In this document: piece after piece, positions 56,369 through 64,000 of the stretch | How the letters are laid out: every line of letters begins with the position of its first letter | Numbering within the stretch: the stretch's first letter is position 1 | Assembly: GCF_014692675.1 (NCBI RefSeq) | Contig: NZ_JABFCZ010000002.1 | Coordinates: 207,907 to 271,906, forward strand | DNA length: 64,000 nt | Source: Roseibium aggregatum | GTDB taxonomy: Bacteria > Pseudomonadota > Alphaproteobacteria > Rhizobiales > Stappiaceae | Direction: 5' to 3' | Notes under the pieces: model-generated | The model's database searches: none | Seen by the model: only the letters and a program-made list of their open reading frames with translations | What the model was told of the DNA's origin: nothing | Position numbers and translations under genes: made by a program

Positions 56369-57505
56369 ATGAAAACGAGACTATCTCCAGTCGGCGACAT
56401 GGTCCTGTTCGCGGCCTTTACCGGAGCGGTCCTGACCATGCCCATCTGGCTGGCTCCGGTGGGAGCCGGCTATCCGGATCTCCTTCAGAAATTCGCAATC
56501 TACGGTCTGTTCGCCACCGGCTTCAACATCCTGTTCGGCCTGACCGGGTATCTCTCCTTCGGCCATGCCGCCTTTCTGGGGGTCGGTTCCTACACCGCGG
56601 TCTGGTCTTTCAAGCTTTTGGGCATGAACCCCATTCCGGCGGTGTTGCTGGCCATTGTCGTGTCCGGCATCTTCGCCCTTCTGATCGGCTACGTGTCCTT
56701 GCGGCGCTCGGGGATCTACTTCTCGATCCTGACGCTGGCCTTCGCGCAAATGTGCTACAACCTGGCTTACTCGGTGCTGACGCCGATCACCAACGGTGAA
56801 ACCGGTCTGCGCGTTCTGGAAACCGATCCGCGGATCTTCGACAGCACGACCCGGGCCGAGGGACCTCTGATCTCGAAGCTGTTCGGTTTCGACATGACCG
56901 GTTATCCGGGCTTCTACTTCTGCGCGGTCCTGCTGATCATCGGTTTCTTCGTGGCCCAGCGGATCGCCCGCTCGCCCTTCGGCACCATGCTCAAGGCGGT
57001 GAAGTCCAACCAGAACCGGATGACCTACACCGGCCTCAATCCGCGCCCCTATACATTAGCGGCCTTCGTGATTTCCGGCATGTATGCCGGGCTTGCGGGA
57101 GCTCTCCTGTGTATCACCGACCCGCTTGCGGGGGCGGAACGCATGCAGTGGACGGCTTCGGGTGAAGTCGTGCTGATGACCATCCTCGGCGGTGCAGGCA
57201 CGCTGCTCGGCCCGATCCTGGGGGCCGGTCTGATCAAGTACTTCGAAAATATCTTCTCGGCGTTCAACGAACACACCCTGAGTTCCATCTTCAGCTTCCT
57301 GCCCGATTTCCTGAAGGAACTGGCCGTGGCGATCTCAAGCCTGTTCGTCGGCGAGGGCTGGCAGCTCACGCTTGGCGTGCTGTTCATGCTGATCGTCATT
57401 TTCCTTCCCGGAGGCATCATGGAGGGACTTGCGCGCATCGGTAAGTTGTTCAGGCGGATCGGCAGAGGCTCCGACAAGAGCCACGCGACGGCCCCGGCCG
57501 AGTGA
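56369..57505 (+). CDS. livM: ABC transporter permease, LivM type
   Basis: The 378-residue permease has [60 protein letters not shown] and [20 protein letters not shown], the LivM hallmarks. A C-terminal cytoplasmic tail of about 30 basic residues follows the last helix. Partner of LivH. Confidence 0.93.
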   Translation: MKTRLSPVGDMVLFAAFTGAVLTMPIWLAPVGAGYPDLLQKFAIYGLFATGFNILFGLTGYLSFGHAAFLGVGSYTAVWSFKLLGMNPIPAVLLAIVVSGIFALLIGYVSLRRSGIYFSILTLAFAQMCYNLAYSVLTPITNGETGLRVLETDPRIFDSTTRAEGPLISKLFGFDMTGYPGFYFCAVLLIIGFFVAQRIARSPFGTMLKAVKSNQNRMTYTGLNPRPYTLAAFVISGMYAGLAGALLCITDPLAGAERMQWTASGEVVLMTILGGAGTLLGPILGAGLIKYFENIFSAFNEHTLSSIFSFLPDFLKELAVAISSLFVGEGWQLTLGVLFMLIVIFLPGGIMEGLARIGKLFRRIGRGSDKSHATAPAE

Positions 57506-57516
57506 GGGAAAACAGA

Positions 57517-58272
57517 ATGGAAATTCTCAAAGTCTCGGGCGTGAACAAATCGTTTGGCGGTTTGAGAGCCCTCAACAATGTGGACTTTTCGGTCGAGCAG
57601 GGGACGGTCCACGCGATCATCGGCCCGAACGGGGCCGGAAAGTCGACATTCCTGAACTGCATGATCGGGCGATTGGTTCCCGACACCGGAACGGTGATGT
57701 TCGGCGATATCTCGCTGACGGGCATGAAGCCCTACGAGATCAACCAGGTCGGCGTCTCTCGCGTCTTCCAGACGCCCGAGATCTTCGGAGATCTGACCTT
57801 GTTGGAAAACGTCATGATCCCGACGATGGCGAAGCGTGACGGCCAGTTTGCGCTGCATGCCTTCAGGCGTCTCGACCAGGACAAGGAAATCCGCGACAGG
57901 GCGCTTCACATGCTGGAGGATGTCGGTCTCGCGGAGAAGAAGGACATGCATTCCGGCAGCCTGTCGCGCGGCGACAAGCGGCGCCTGGAACTGGCCATGT
58001 GCCTGTCACAGGAACCGAAGCTCCTGCTTCTCGATGAACCGACCGCCGGCATGTCGCGCGCCGACACCAACAACACCATCGACCTGTTGAAACGGATCGG
58101 CGATCGGGGGATCACCAAGGTCATTATCGAGCATGACATGCATGTGGTGTTCTCGCTGGCCGACAAAGTGACGGTTCTGGCTCAGGGAACGATTATCGCC
58201 GAAGGCAAGCCGGCAGACATCAAGGGCGATCCCCGCGTTCAGGAAGCCTATCTCGGAGGAGCGCATCTATGA
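57517..58272 (+). CDS. livG: ABC transporter ATP-binding protein, LivG type
   Basis: The 251-residue ATPase has Walker A GPNGAGKS (36-43), SRVFQTPEIFGDLTLLENVM, signature LSRGDKRRLELAMCL (a variant of LSGG), Walker B LLLLDEPTAGMSRAD and H-loop VIIEHDMHVVF. It ends with the LivG-type YLGGAHL. A GTG 15 bases upstream is rejected in favour of ATG 57517. Its stop overlaps the livF start (ATGA). Confidence 0.93.
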   Translation: MEILKVSGVNKSFGGLRALNNVDFSVEQGTVHAIIGPNGAGKSTFLNCMIGRLVPDTGTVMFGDISLTGMKPYEINQVGVSRVFQTPEIFGDLTLLENVMIPTMAKRDGQFALHAFRRLDQDKEIRDRALHMLEDVGLAEKKDMHSGSLSRGDKRRLELAMCLSQEPKLLLLDEPTAGMSRADTNNTIDLLKRIGDRGITKVIIEHDMHVVFSLADKVTVLAQGTIIAEGKPADIKGDPRVQEAYLGGAHL

Positions 58273-59048
58273 CGCTTTTGGATAATCAGTTCGAAGGGCG
58301 GCAGGCTCCCGGCGCCAAACCGGTCAAGCCGCAGGGCGGTGCGCCGGCGTTCTTCTCCGCGTGGGACCTGCATGCCTATTACGGCGAGAGCTACATCGTT
58401 CAGGGTGTGAACTTCGACATTCGAGAAGGCGAAATCCTGGCGCTGCTCGGCCGTAACGGCGCCGGCAAGACCTCGACCCTGCGGACGATCGCCCGCATGG
58501 ACAATCCGCACCTGACCCACGGCGAAATCTGGCTGGACCACAAGCCGCTGCATTCGATGAAAAGCCATGAGGCGGCCCGCAACGGCGTCGGACTGGTGCC
58601 GGAAGACCGGCGGATCATCCCCGGGCTGACGGTTCAGGAAAACCTGGAGCTTTCCCAGATCGCGCCGCCGATCGGCTGGACGATCGAGCGCATCTACGAC
58701 CATTTCCCGCGCCTTGCCGAACGGCGGAGCCAGGAAGCGGTGACCCTGTCCGGCGGCGAACAGCAGATGCTGGCCCTGGCGCGCATCCTTGCCCGGGACG
58801 TCAAGCTTCTGCTCCTGGACGAGCCCTACGAAGGGCTTGCGCCGGTGATCGTGCAGGAGATCGAGCGGATCCTGGAAGGGGTCAAGGAACTCGGCATCAC
58901 GACGATCATCGTCGAGCAGAACGCGATCGCGGCTCTGCATCTGGCCGACAGGGCGGTGATTCTCGACATGGGCGAGGTCGTTTTCGACGGCACCGCGCAG
59001 GAGGTTCTCGACAACGCGGATCTGCGCCAGGAATATCTCGCGATCTGA
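58269..59048 (+). CDS. livF: ABC transporter ATP-binding protein, LivF type
   Basis: The 259-residue ATPase has Walker A GRNGAGKTS (61-69), signature LSGGEQQMLALARIL, Walker B LLLLDEPYEGLAP and switch VEQNAIAAL. A 27-residue N-terminal extension (NQFEGRQAPGAKPVKPQGGA) is not in E. coli LivF. Last gene of the operon; a terminator lies 26 bases on. Confidence 0.93.
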   Translation: MTLLDNQFEGRQAPGAKPVKPQGGAPAFFSAWDLHAYYGESYIVQGVNFDIREGEILALLGRNGAGKTSTLRTIARMDNPHLTHGEIWLDHKPLHSMKSHEAARNGVGLVPEDRRIIPGLTVQENLELSQIAPPIGWTIERIYDHFPRLAERRSQEAVTLSGGEQQMLALARILARDVKLLLLDEPYEGLAPVIVQEIERILEGVKELGITTIIVEQNAIAALHLADRAVILDMGEVVFDGTAQEVLDNADLRQEYLAI

Positions 59049-59073
59049 CGAATACGATGGATTTCAAGCTCGG

Positions 59074-59112
59074 AAGGCCGGTGTCTGCGGATGCCGGCCT
59101 TTCTTGTTCTTT
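59074..59112 (+). terminator. Terminator after livF
   Basis: AAGGCCGG (59074-59081) and CCGGCCTT (59094-59101) form an 8-bp stem around a 12-base loop, followed by a T-rich run (TTCTTGTTCTTT). It separates the transporter operon from the ornithine cyclodeaminase-type gene. Confidence 0.75.
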
Positions 59113-59253
59113 ATCCGCCTGACCTTTTCGGCGGGCCGGTGCGACGGATTCACCCTTTCACCAGATTCAGATCCCGGATGGTCGACGCCAATTGGACACA
59201 GCCCTATTTTTATGCAACCTCGGTAAGTATACATCGTGGGGAGTCTTTTTGGC

Positions 59254-60234
59254 ATGTTGCTGCTTTCGCAGGCTGAAACACGCGACGCGTTGCCGTTTCC
59301 GGAATTGATCGAGGCGCTGGCGGAGATGTTCCGCAAGGGGTGTGAAATGCCCGTGCGCCATCATCACGACATGAAGGTTCCGGATGAGCCGGACGCGACC
59401 ATGCTGATCATGCCAGCCTGGGTTCCCGGCGAACACGCCGGCGTCAAGATCGTCAACGTGATGCCCGGCAATGCGGCCTGGGGCGAACCGGCGATCTCCG
59501 CGGAATATCTGTTGTCGGATGCCCGGACCGGGAAAATGCTCGCCCTGATCGATGGCGGTGAGTTGACCGCAAGGCGGACGGCAGCAGCGTCCGCGCTCGC
59601 GGCACGTTATCTTGCCGCAAAGGAGGCCGGGCATCTGCTGGTTATCGGAACCGGGCGTCTTTCGCTTTATCTGATCGAGGCTCACATGGCGGTCCGGCCG
59701 ATCAGGAAGGTCTCCGTTTGGGGCCGTTCGACCGAAAAGGCGGCAAGCGTGGCGGCAAAGGCTGCCGAACAGCTGGGCATCGACGCCGAGGCCGTGGAAG
59801 ACCTGGACGACGCGGTCAGCCGGGCGGACATCATCAGCGCGGCCACACTGTCCAACGACCCGCTGATCAAGGGCGCCCTGTTGAAACACGGTGCCCATGT
59901 GGATCTGGTCGGGGCGTTCAAACCGACCATGCGCGAAAGCGACGACGACGCCATCCGGCGCGCAAGCGTGTTTGTCGATACCAGGGACGGCTGCACCAAA
60001 GAGGGTGGCGACATCGTCCAGCCGCTCGAATCCGGTGTCCTGAAGATGAAGGACATCAAGGCAGACCTTTACGATCTGACCAGGGGCGACCACCCCGGGC
60101 GCCGAACTGATGACGAGATCACGCTGTTCAAGTCCGTCGGTGCGGCCCTCGAAGACCTGGCCGGGGCGATCCTGGCTTTTCAGTCGTCGGCAGACGGCGA
60201 CATCGATCTGGGCCGCGCTGTGCCGGACGCCTGA
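59254..60234 (+). CDS. Ornithine cyclodeaminase / mu-crystallin family protein
   Basis: The 326-residue NAD(P)-dependent protein has RHHHDMKVP, GVKIVNVMPGN, LALIDGGELTARRTAAASALA, the dinucleotide motif region LLVIGTGRLSLYLIEAH, and VDLVGAFKPTMRESDDDAI. Members include ornithine cyclodeaminase, alanine dehydrogenase and ketimine reductase. The GTGRLS loop departs from the usual GxGxQA pattern, so substrate is uncertain. ATG 59254 has GGGGAG nine bases upstream. Adjacent to the ABC operon but beyond its terminator. Confidence 0.85.
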   Translation: MLLLSQAETRDALPFPELIEALAEMFRKGCEMPVRHHHDMKVPDEPDATMLIMPAWVPGEHAGVKIVNVMPGNAAWGEPAISAEYLLSDARTGKMLALIDGGELTARRTAAASALAARYLAAKEAGHLLVIGTGRLSLYLIEAHMAVRPIRKVSVWGRSTEKAASVAAKAAEQLGIDAEAVEDLDDAVSRADIISAATLSNDPLIKGALLKHGAHVDLVGAFKPTMRESDDDAIRRASVFVDTRDGCTKEGGDIVQPLESGVLKMKDIKADLYDLTRGDHPGRRTDDEITLFKSVGAALEDLAGAILAFQSSADGDIDLGRAVPDA

Positions 60235-60261
60235 CGGGCGGCATGTCTTAAGGTCTTCGCC

Positions 60262-61113
60262 CTAGCCGAGTTCGAAGGTGGTGATGCCGTAGGTCCGGTC
60301 CAGGGACAGATCCGGTGCCGCGCCCAGATACATGCGTGCGGTTTCGAAAACCGGCGAGAGTTCGTACCGTTCCGCAAGATCCAGTGCATTTCGGTTTGGC
60401 TCCGGCGTGTCCAGAAAGACCGTCTGTCCCTTTGCCTGTCCGGCAAGCGCCCGGAACAGAACGTCCGCGGCCTCAGAGGTGTCGGCAAACAGCGGTCCGA
60501 TCTTGAAACCGTCGCCACACATGCGGATCACGCCATAGCCTTTGACCTCGCCATCTTCGACAAAGGCAAAGCCGCGCCGCGTCTGCACCATGGGAGCTAG
60601 CCAGGCTTGCAGCAAACCTGCCCTGGGGGCGGGGAAGAAGGCCCGGTCATAGTCCCTGACGGACGGGAAAATTCCCTGACCGAGCGGGGCAAGGCGCTGG
60701 TCCATTGGCGCATCGACCATGGAGAGGCCGCCCTGGCGAATGTTGCGGTGGGCCAGTTCGAAACCGGATTTGCGGTAATTGTCCTGCTGGTTGACAACGC
60801 CGTCGAGGCCGACGGTTCGCCCTTCCAGCCGCGCCATGCCGGCCTGCCAGGTCGCCCAGCCGTATCCCTTGCCGCGATGCTCCGGTCTGCAGATGTAAAA
60901 GCCGATGAAGCCGAAGGTGTCGCCGTAGCGCACCGCCGAGATACAGGTGACCGGCTCGCCGTCCAGAAACCCCATCAGATAGCCTTCAGGGTCGGCTGCG
61001 AAGAAAGGCTCCAGATCCTCCTGTCCCGGGTTCCAGCCCTCGTTGGCCGCCCATTCGATGGCCACGACGAGATCGGTTTTGGACATGGTGCGGATTTCGA
61101 ATTGGGAAGTCAT
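60262..61113 (-). CDS. Double-domain GNAT acetyltransferase (Acetyltransf_18 C-terminus)
   Basis: A 283-residue protein. The first half is a GNAT domain with ICRPEHRGKGYGWATWQ as the acetyl-CoA loop. The second half (YDRAFFPAPRAGLLQAWL to the end) contains the Acetyltransf_18 domain with RRGFAFVEDGEVKGYGVIRM and FLDTPEPNRNALDLAERYEL. Proteins of this layout acetylate small amines or peptides; substrate unknown. The 31-codon upstream extension is rejected in favour of ATG 61113. Convergent with the ornithine cyclodeaminase gene. Confidence 0.85.
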   Translation of the reverse strand: MTSQFEIRTMSKTDLVVAIEWAANEGWNPGQEDLEPFFAADPEGYLMGFLDGEPVTCISAVRYGDTFGFIGFYICRPEHRGKGYGWATWQAGMARLEGRTVGLDGVVNQQDNYRKSGFELAHRNIRQGGLSMVDAPMDQRLAPLGQGIFPSVRDYDRAFFPAPRAGLLQAWLAPMVQTRRGFAFVEDGEVKGYGVIRMCGDGFKIGPLFADTSEAADVLFRALAGQAKGQTVFLDTPEPNRNALDLAERYELSPVFETARMYLGAAPDLSLDRTYGITTFELG

Positions 61114-61786
61114 GGGCCGGTCCGTTCGCGCGTTCGCCTGGGTTGCTGAGTCTGAGCCTGGAAGGCTGCGCAGGAAAAGGTCAACATAAGCTTGCCGAGC
61201 GGGCAACCGAAAGTCGCAATCTGGCCAGACGCAGCTGATCCCGGCGGGATTGATCCGGTTCCGCTGGTGACATTCTCAGGAAGGGCATACCGAGTTCAGG
61301 GACAAGGACGGCTGAAACGCCGTTCCTGTCTTCGTTTCCGGCGCAGAATGGTGACGGCCATATCGCTGCACCGCGCCGAGCGATGCCCGGACAATATATC
61401 GATCAGAGGGGAGATGGCACAGCTTCCTGGAAGCTTTAAGAACTTTTTTGCCTGCTCCTCCGATGCGGGGCGGGCGGGTGCCGATGAGGTTGGCATAACA
61501 GGGTATGTTCCTGCGCAGGTCGGAATCGGGCGCGCGTTCAGACTTGATAATTCGCTCTTCATCGCGGTGCGGTGAGAGGTATTTGCCGCTTTTCGTTTTC
61601 TTGCCACAACCGGTGCGTCTGTCCGTGTTCAAGGCCGGTGTTCTTTTTTTGTTCCTGTCCCGTTTTTATGGTAATAGCAGTGGAAAACGATGCTCTGCCC
61701 AATTGCGAGCGCCATGGAATGTTACCTCATATGTGAACGGAAGCCGACTGCTTCGCCATCAGCCATGAAAGTGCCGCGAGCCCCTA
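61114..61786. other. 673-base gene-less region before minC
   Basis: Several open frames exist on both strands but none shows protein-family features or a good ribosome site. A small hairpin (AGCTTC-CTG-GAAGCT at 61421-61435) is followed eight bases later by a six-T run, which could end an unknown small RNA, but there is no promoter evidence. The 3' part becomes AT-rich and should hold the minC promoter. Confidence 0.5.
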
Positions 61787-62578
61787 ATGAAGTTCAAGGG
61801 TAAGTCCTTTATCGCCATCGTCCTGACGCCGGAGACGCCCGCCGATGCGTGGTTTGCGGAACTTGACCGGATCCTCTCCCGCTCACCGGGGTTCTTCATA
61901 GACCGGCCGATCATTCTGGATGTGCGTGGTACGAAGATACCGATTGAGGATCTGGAAGCGATTCTGGCGGGCCTGGGCGAGAGGTCCATCCGGGTCATGG
62001 GGATCGACGGTATTGCCGGAACCCGTCTGAAACCGGGTATGCCGCCGAGCTTTGCCGGAGGCCGTCTGACAACTGACATCGAGGTGCCGGATCCGGAAGG
62101 ATCGGCGGTCTCGGATGGATCTGTAGTCCCGGAAAAGACCGATACCAATACGCTTGCCGGATCGAAAAAATCCCGGACGGAGGCCAATGACCGGAAAAAG
62201 CCGGCAAATGGCACTCTCCGGAAGGTCGAGACCATTGTGGCAGGTGACGGACAGTCGATTGTCATCACCGAACCTGTCCGCTCGGGCCAGAGCGTGGTTC
62301 ATCCAACGGGAGACGTTACCGTTGTCGGCTCAGTGGCATCAGGGGCCGAGGTCATCGCGGGCGGTTCGATCCACATCTACGGAGCCTTGCGGGGCCGAGC
62401 CCTTGCCGGGGTTTCCGGGAACGAGGGAGCCCGGATCTTTTGTTCGAAGCTGGAAGCGGAACTGGTTTCCATCAACGGGCTTTACACCATTGCGGACGAC
62501 TTTGCCGGCCATGTTGTGAACAAGCCGGCTCAGATCCGTTTCGACGAGGAGCGGCTGATTTTCGAATCGCTGAATTAG
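61787..62578 (+). CDS. minC: Septum site-determining protein MinC
   Basis: The 263-residue protein blocks FtsZ rings away from midcell. The N-terminal domain (FIAIVLTPETPADAWFAELD) is FtsZ-facing. After a long charged linker (about 110-150) comes the beta-helical C-terminal domain with TEPVRSGQSVVHPTGDVTVV and AEVIAGGSIHIYGALRGRAL, AGVSGNEGARIFCSKLEAEL, where MinD binds. Weak ribosome site. First gene of minCDE. Confidence 0.95.
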   Translation: MKFKGKSFIAIVLTPETPADAWFAELDRILSRSPGFFIDRPIILDVRGTKIPIEDLEAILAGLGERSIRVMGIDGIAGTRLKPGMPPSFAGGRLTTDIEVPDPEGSAVSDGSVVPEKTDTNTLAGSKKSRTEANDRKKPANGTLRKVETIVAGDGQSIVITEPVRSGQSVVHPTGDVTVVGSVASGAEVIAGGSIHIYGALRGRALAGVSGNEGARIFCSKLEAELVSINGLYTIADDFAGHVVNKPAQIRFDEERLIFESLN

Positions 62579-62657
62579 CAAGAGACATCATCAGAGACGT
62601 CGCAAACCGGGGTTTACCGGGCCGCGCCTGGAAAATTGGAAAACAGGAAAGCACACC

Positions 62658-63479
62658 ATGAACAACGCCACAGTCATCGTGGTCACATCGGGCAAGGGGG
62701 GCGTCGGCAAAACCACGTCGACCGCAGCCATTGCCTCGGCGCTGGCCAAGCAGGGATACAAGGTTTGCGCGGTGGATTTCGATGTCGGTCTGCGCAACCT
62801 GGATCTGATCATGGGCGCGGAACGCCGGGTGGTTTTCGATCTGGTCAACGTGGTGCGCGGCGAAGCCTCGATCAAACAGGCCCTGGTGCGCGACAAAAAA
62901 CTGGAAAACCTCTACCTGTTGCCGGCTTCCCAGACCCGCGACAAGGACGCGTTGACCGACGAAGGCGTCGCCAGTGTCATCAATGAGCTGAAGATGTATT
63001 TCGACTGGATTGTCTGTGACAGCCCGGCGGGCATCGAGCGCGGTGCGACCCTTGCCATGCGTTATGCGGACGAGGCGATCATTGTGTCCAATCCGGAAGT
63101 CTCTTCCGTGCGCGACTGCGACCGGATCATCGGCCTGCTGGACGCCAAGACGGTTTTGGCGGAACAGGGTGAGCGCATGCCCAAGCACCTTCTCATCACC
63201 CGCTACGATGTGGAGCGTGCCAGGCTTGGCGACATGCTGGCAGTCGAGGACGTGGTCGATATTCTGTCCGTGCCGTTGATTGGCGTGATTCCGGAAAGCA
63301 GGGATGTCCTGAAAGCCTCCAACGTCGGCCTTCCCGTCACCCTGTCCGACGAGACTTCCCTGGCCTCCAGGGCTTATACGGAAGCCACGCAAAGGCTCCT
63401 GGGCGATGAAATTCCGATCACCATTCCCACCGAGAAGAAGGGCTTGTTCGGCAAGTTCTTCAAGGGGAGGGCGGCATGA
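62658..63479 (+). CDS. minD: Septum site-determining ATPase MinD
   Basis: The 273-residue ParA-type ATPase has the deviant Walker A GKGGVGKTT (12-20), VDFDVGLRNLDLIMGAE, DSPAGIERGA and a C-terminal membrane-targeting helix (EKKGLFGKFFKG). It recruits MinC to the membrane and oscillates with MinE. AGGAAAG precedes ATG 62658. Four-base overlap with minE. Confidence 0.98.
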   Translation: MNNATVIVVTSGKGGVGKTTSTAAIASALAKQGYKVCAVDFDVGLRNLDLIMGAERRVVFDLVNVVRGEASIKQALVRDKKLENLYLLPASQTRDKDALTDEGVASVINELKMYFDWIVCDSPAGIERGATLAMRYADEAIIVSNPEVSSVRDCDRIIGLLDAKTVLAEQGERMPKHLLITRYDVERARLGDMLAVEDVVDILSVPLIGVIPESRDVLKASNVGLPVTLSDETSLASRAYTEATQRLLGDEIPITIPTEKKGLFGKFFKGRAA

Positions 63480-63748
63480 ATATCATGAGTTTCTTCGGCA
63501 GGCGGGGCGACACGGCCTCGGTTGCCAAGAACCGACTGCAGATTCTGCTTGCCCATGAGCGCAGCGGCAACTCGGCCGAAGACGCCCGGCTGATTTCCTC
63601 TCTGCGCGAAGACATACTGGCCGTGGTCGCCAAGCATATTTCCATCGATCCAGACGCCGTGCGCCTGGAAATGGACCGCACCGGCGACATCACGACTCTC
63701 GGCATCGACATCGAACTTCCGGATGGAGCGACCAGGAAGTCTGCCTGA
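63476..63748 (+). CDS. minE: Cell division topological specificity factor MinE
   Basis: The 90-residue protein starts with the membrane-binding MNIMSFFGRR, followed by ASVAKNRLQILLAHERS (MinD-binding region) and RLISSLREDILAVVAKHISI. It stimulates the MinD ATPase. Stop codon sits in the loop of a small CTGCC-TGAA-GGCAG hairpin. Confidence 0.97.
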   Translation: MNIMSFFGRRGDTASVAKNRLQILLAHERSGNSAEDARLISSLREDILAVVAKHISIDPDAVRLEMDRTGDITTLGIDIELPDGATRKSA

Positions 63749-63775
63749 AGGCAGTGCCGGACAGGTGCCCAACCC

Positions 63776-63816
63776 CCAATTCTGTGGTGGTGCGCAAGCG
63801 CCCTCACAGAAATTGG
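63776..63816 (+). ncRNA. Structured stem-loop upstream of the IS110 recombinase (possible bridge-RNA segment)
   Basis: CCAATTCTGTG (63776-63786) pairs with CACAGAAATTGG (63805-63816), one base bulged, enclosing an inner GTGCGC-AA-GCGC stem. It lies in the 201-base gap between minE and the recombinase start. IS110-family elements of the IS621 group carry a structured guide (bridge) RNA in the non-coding left end, of comparable length. No T run follows, so a plain terminator is less likely. RNA identity is inference. Confidence 0.35.
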
Positions 63817-63949
63817 AGAGCGTCGGCTGTCGGATGCGATCTAACCGGGAAAAGCTCTCGTCAAGAAATAATGATTATGGGATGGCCCGCCCCTCTCCGG
63901 AGCGATCCGATAGGATTGCTCTGTATTTGAGGTAGAGAGGAACGGACCG

Positions 63950-64000
63950 ATGTCGATTTTTGTACTTGGAATTGATCTTGGCAAGAACGTGTGCAGCCTG
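63950..64000 (+). CDS. IS110-family transposase (DEDD recombinase), first 17 codons only
   Basis: The last 51 bases encode MSIFVLGIDLGKNVCSL from an ATG with AGAGGA upstream. GIDLGKN with the first acidic residue is the start of the RuvC-like DEDD domain in IS110 transposases, and this exact style of N-terminus is familiar from proteobacterial members. The rest is outside the window, so subgroup (IS110 or IS1111) cannot be told. Confidence 0.75.
   Translation, partial: MSIFVLGIDLGKNVCSL

Larger units (their letters stand above)
63749..64000 (+). mobile_element. Left end of an IS110-family element, cut by window edge
   Basis: The recombinase start at 63950 and the structured non-coding stretch before it are most simply the left end of an IS110-type insertion inserted after minE. 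The exact left boundary is not visible, since these elements make no target duplication and lack long terminal repeats. It may lie anywhere from 63749 to about 63775. Confidence 0.5.

Noticed and set aside
61192..61575. 127-codon frame before minC
   Set aside because: No ribosome site, no protein-family pattern and competing frames on the other strand; likely non-coding.

Overview
The window is GC-rich, gene-dense bacterial chromosome. Its gene content points to an alphaproteobacterium of the order Hyphomicrobiales, probably a marine Stappiaceae-type organism (Roseibium/Labrenzia/Stappia relatives). Pointers are DUF2842 next to COX15-type heme A synthase, a fused indolepyruvate:ferredoxin oxidoreductase with a divergent Lrp regulator, class I PHA synthase, heterotetrameric sarcosine oxidase, and MinCDE. 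The lineage is inferred from protein content alone. No rRNA or tRNA gene and no CRISPR array was seen.

Layout. 1-8.4 kb: an exopolysaccharide locus holding a polyprenyl-phosphate sugar transferase (cut by the left edge), a GT4 glycosyltransferase, a short Wza-type export lipoprotein, a Wzc-like co-polymerase whose kinase domain looks dead, a CelD-type GNAT protein and a polysaccharide deacetylase. 8.4-20.8 kb: DUF2842, ctaA, metY, a CoA-binding protein, an enoyl-CoA hydratase, an Lrp regulator broken by an in-frame TAG, the large IOR gene, small genes, the rplM-rpsI ribosomal operon with its own promoter and an attenuator-like leader, and agmatinase. 20.8-34.5 kb: a glutaredoxin-CcdA fusion, phaC, a lipoprotein, an alanine/LL-DAP-type aminotransferase, hom, glpX, recJ, a nitrilase-family hydrolase, a NUDIX protein and a PiT phosphate transporter. 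34.5-39.3 kb: a tungstate-type ABC operon (permease, ATPase, binding protein), an EEP phosphatase and a tandem HD-GYP protein.

39.4-47.8 kb is a one-carbon block: soxBDAG on the minus strand faces away from frmA-fghA on the plus strand. Sarcosine oxidation can release formaldehyde, which the glutathione-dependent pair converts to formate; panE follows. 47.9-53.4 kb holds a lipid A-type acyltransferase fused onto a 3'-truncated cytochrome P450, DUF423, an M3 peptidase, DUF2306 and a PPOX-fold flavoprotein. 53.4-60.2 kb is a five-gene branched-chain-amino-acid-type ABC operon behind a 432-base leader with two dyads, followed by an ornithine cyclodeaminase-family protein. 60.2-64 kb has a double-GNAT protein, minCDE, and at the right edge the first 17 codons of an IS110-family recombinase preceded by a structured non-coding stretch.

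Most of the window is ordinary core metabolism. The points most worth checking are the IS110 left end (possible bridge RNA), the truncated P450/acyltransferase junction, the amber-interrupted Lrp regulator, the Shine-Dalgarno-sequestering leader in the EPS operon, the rplM leader hairpin, and three dyads in divergent or leader regions.
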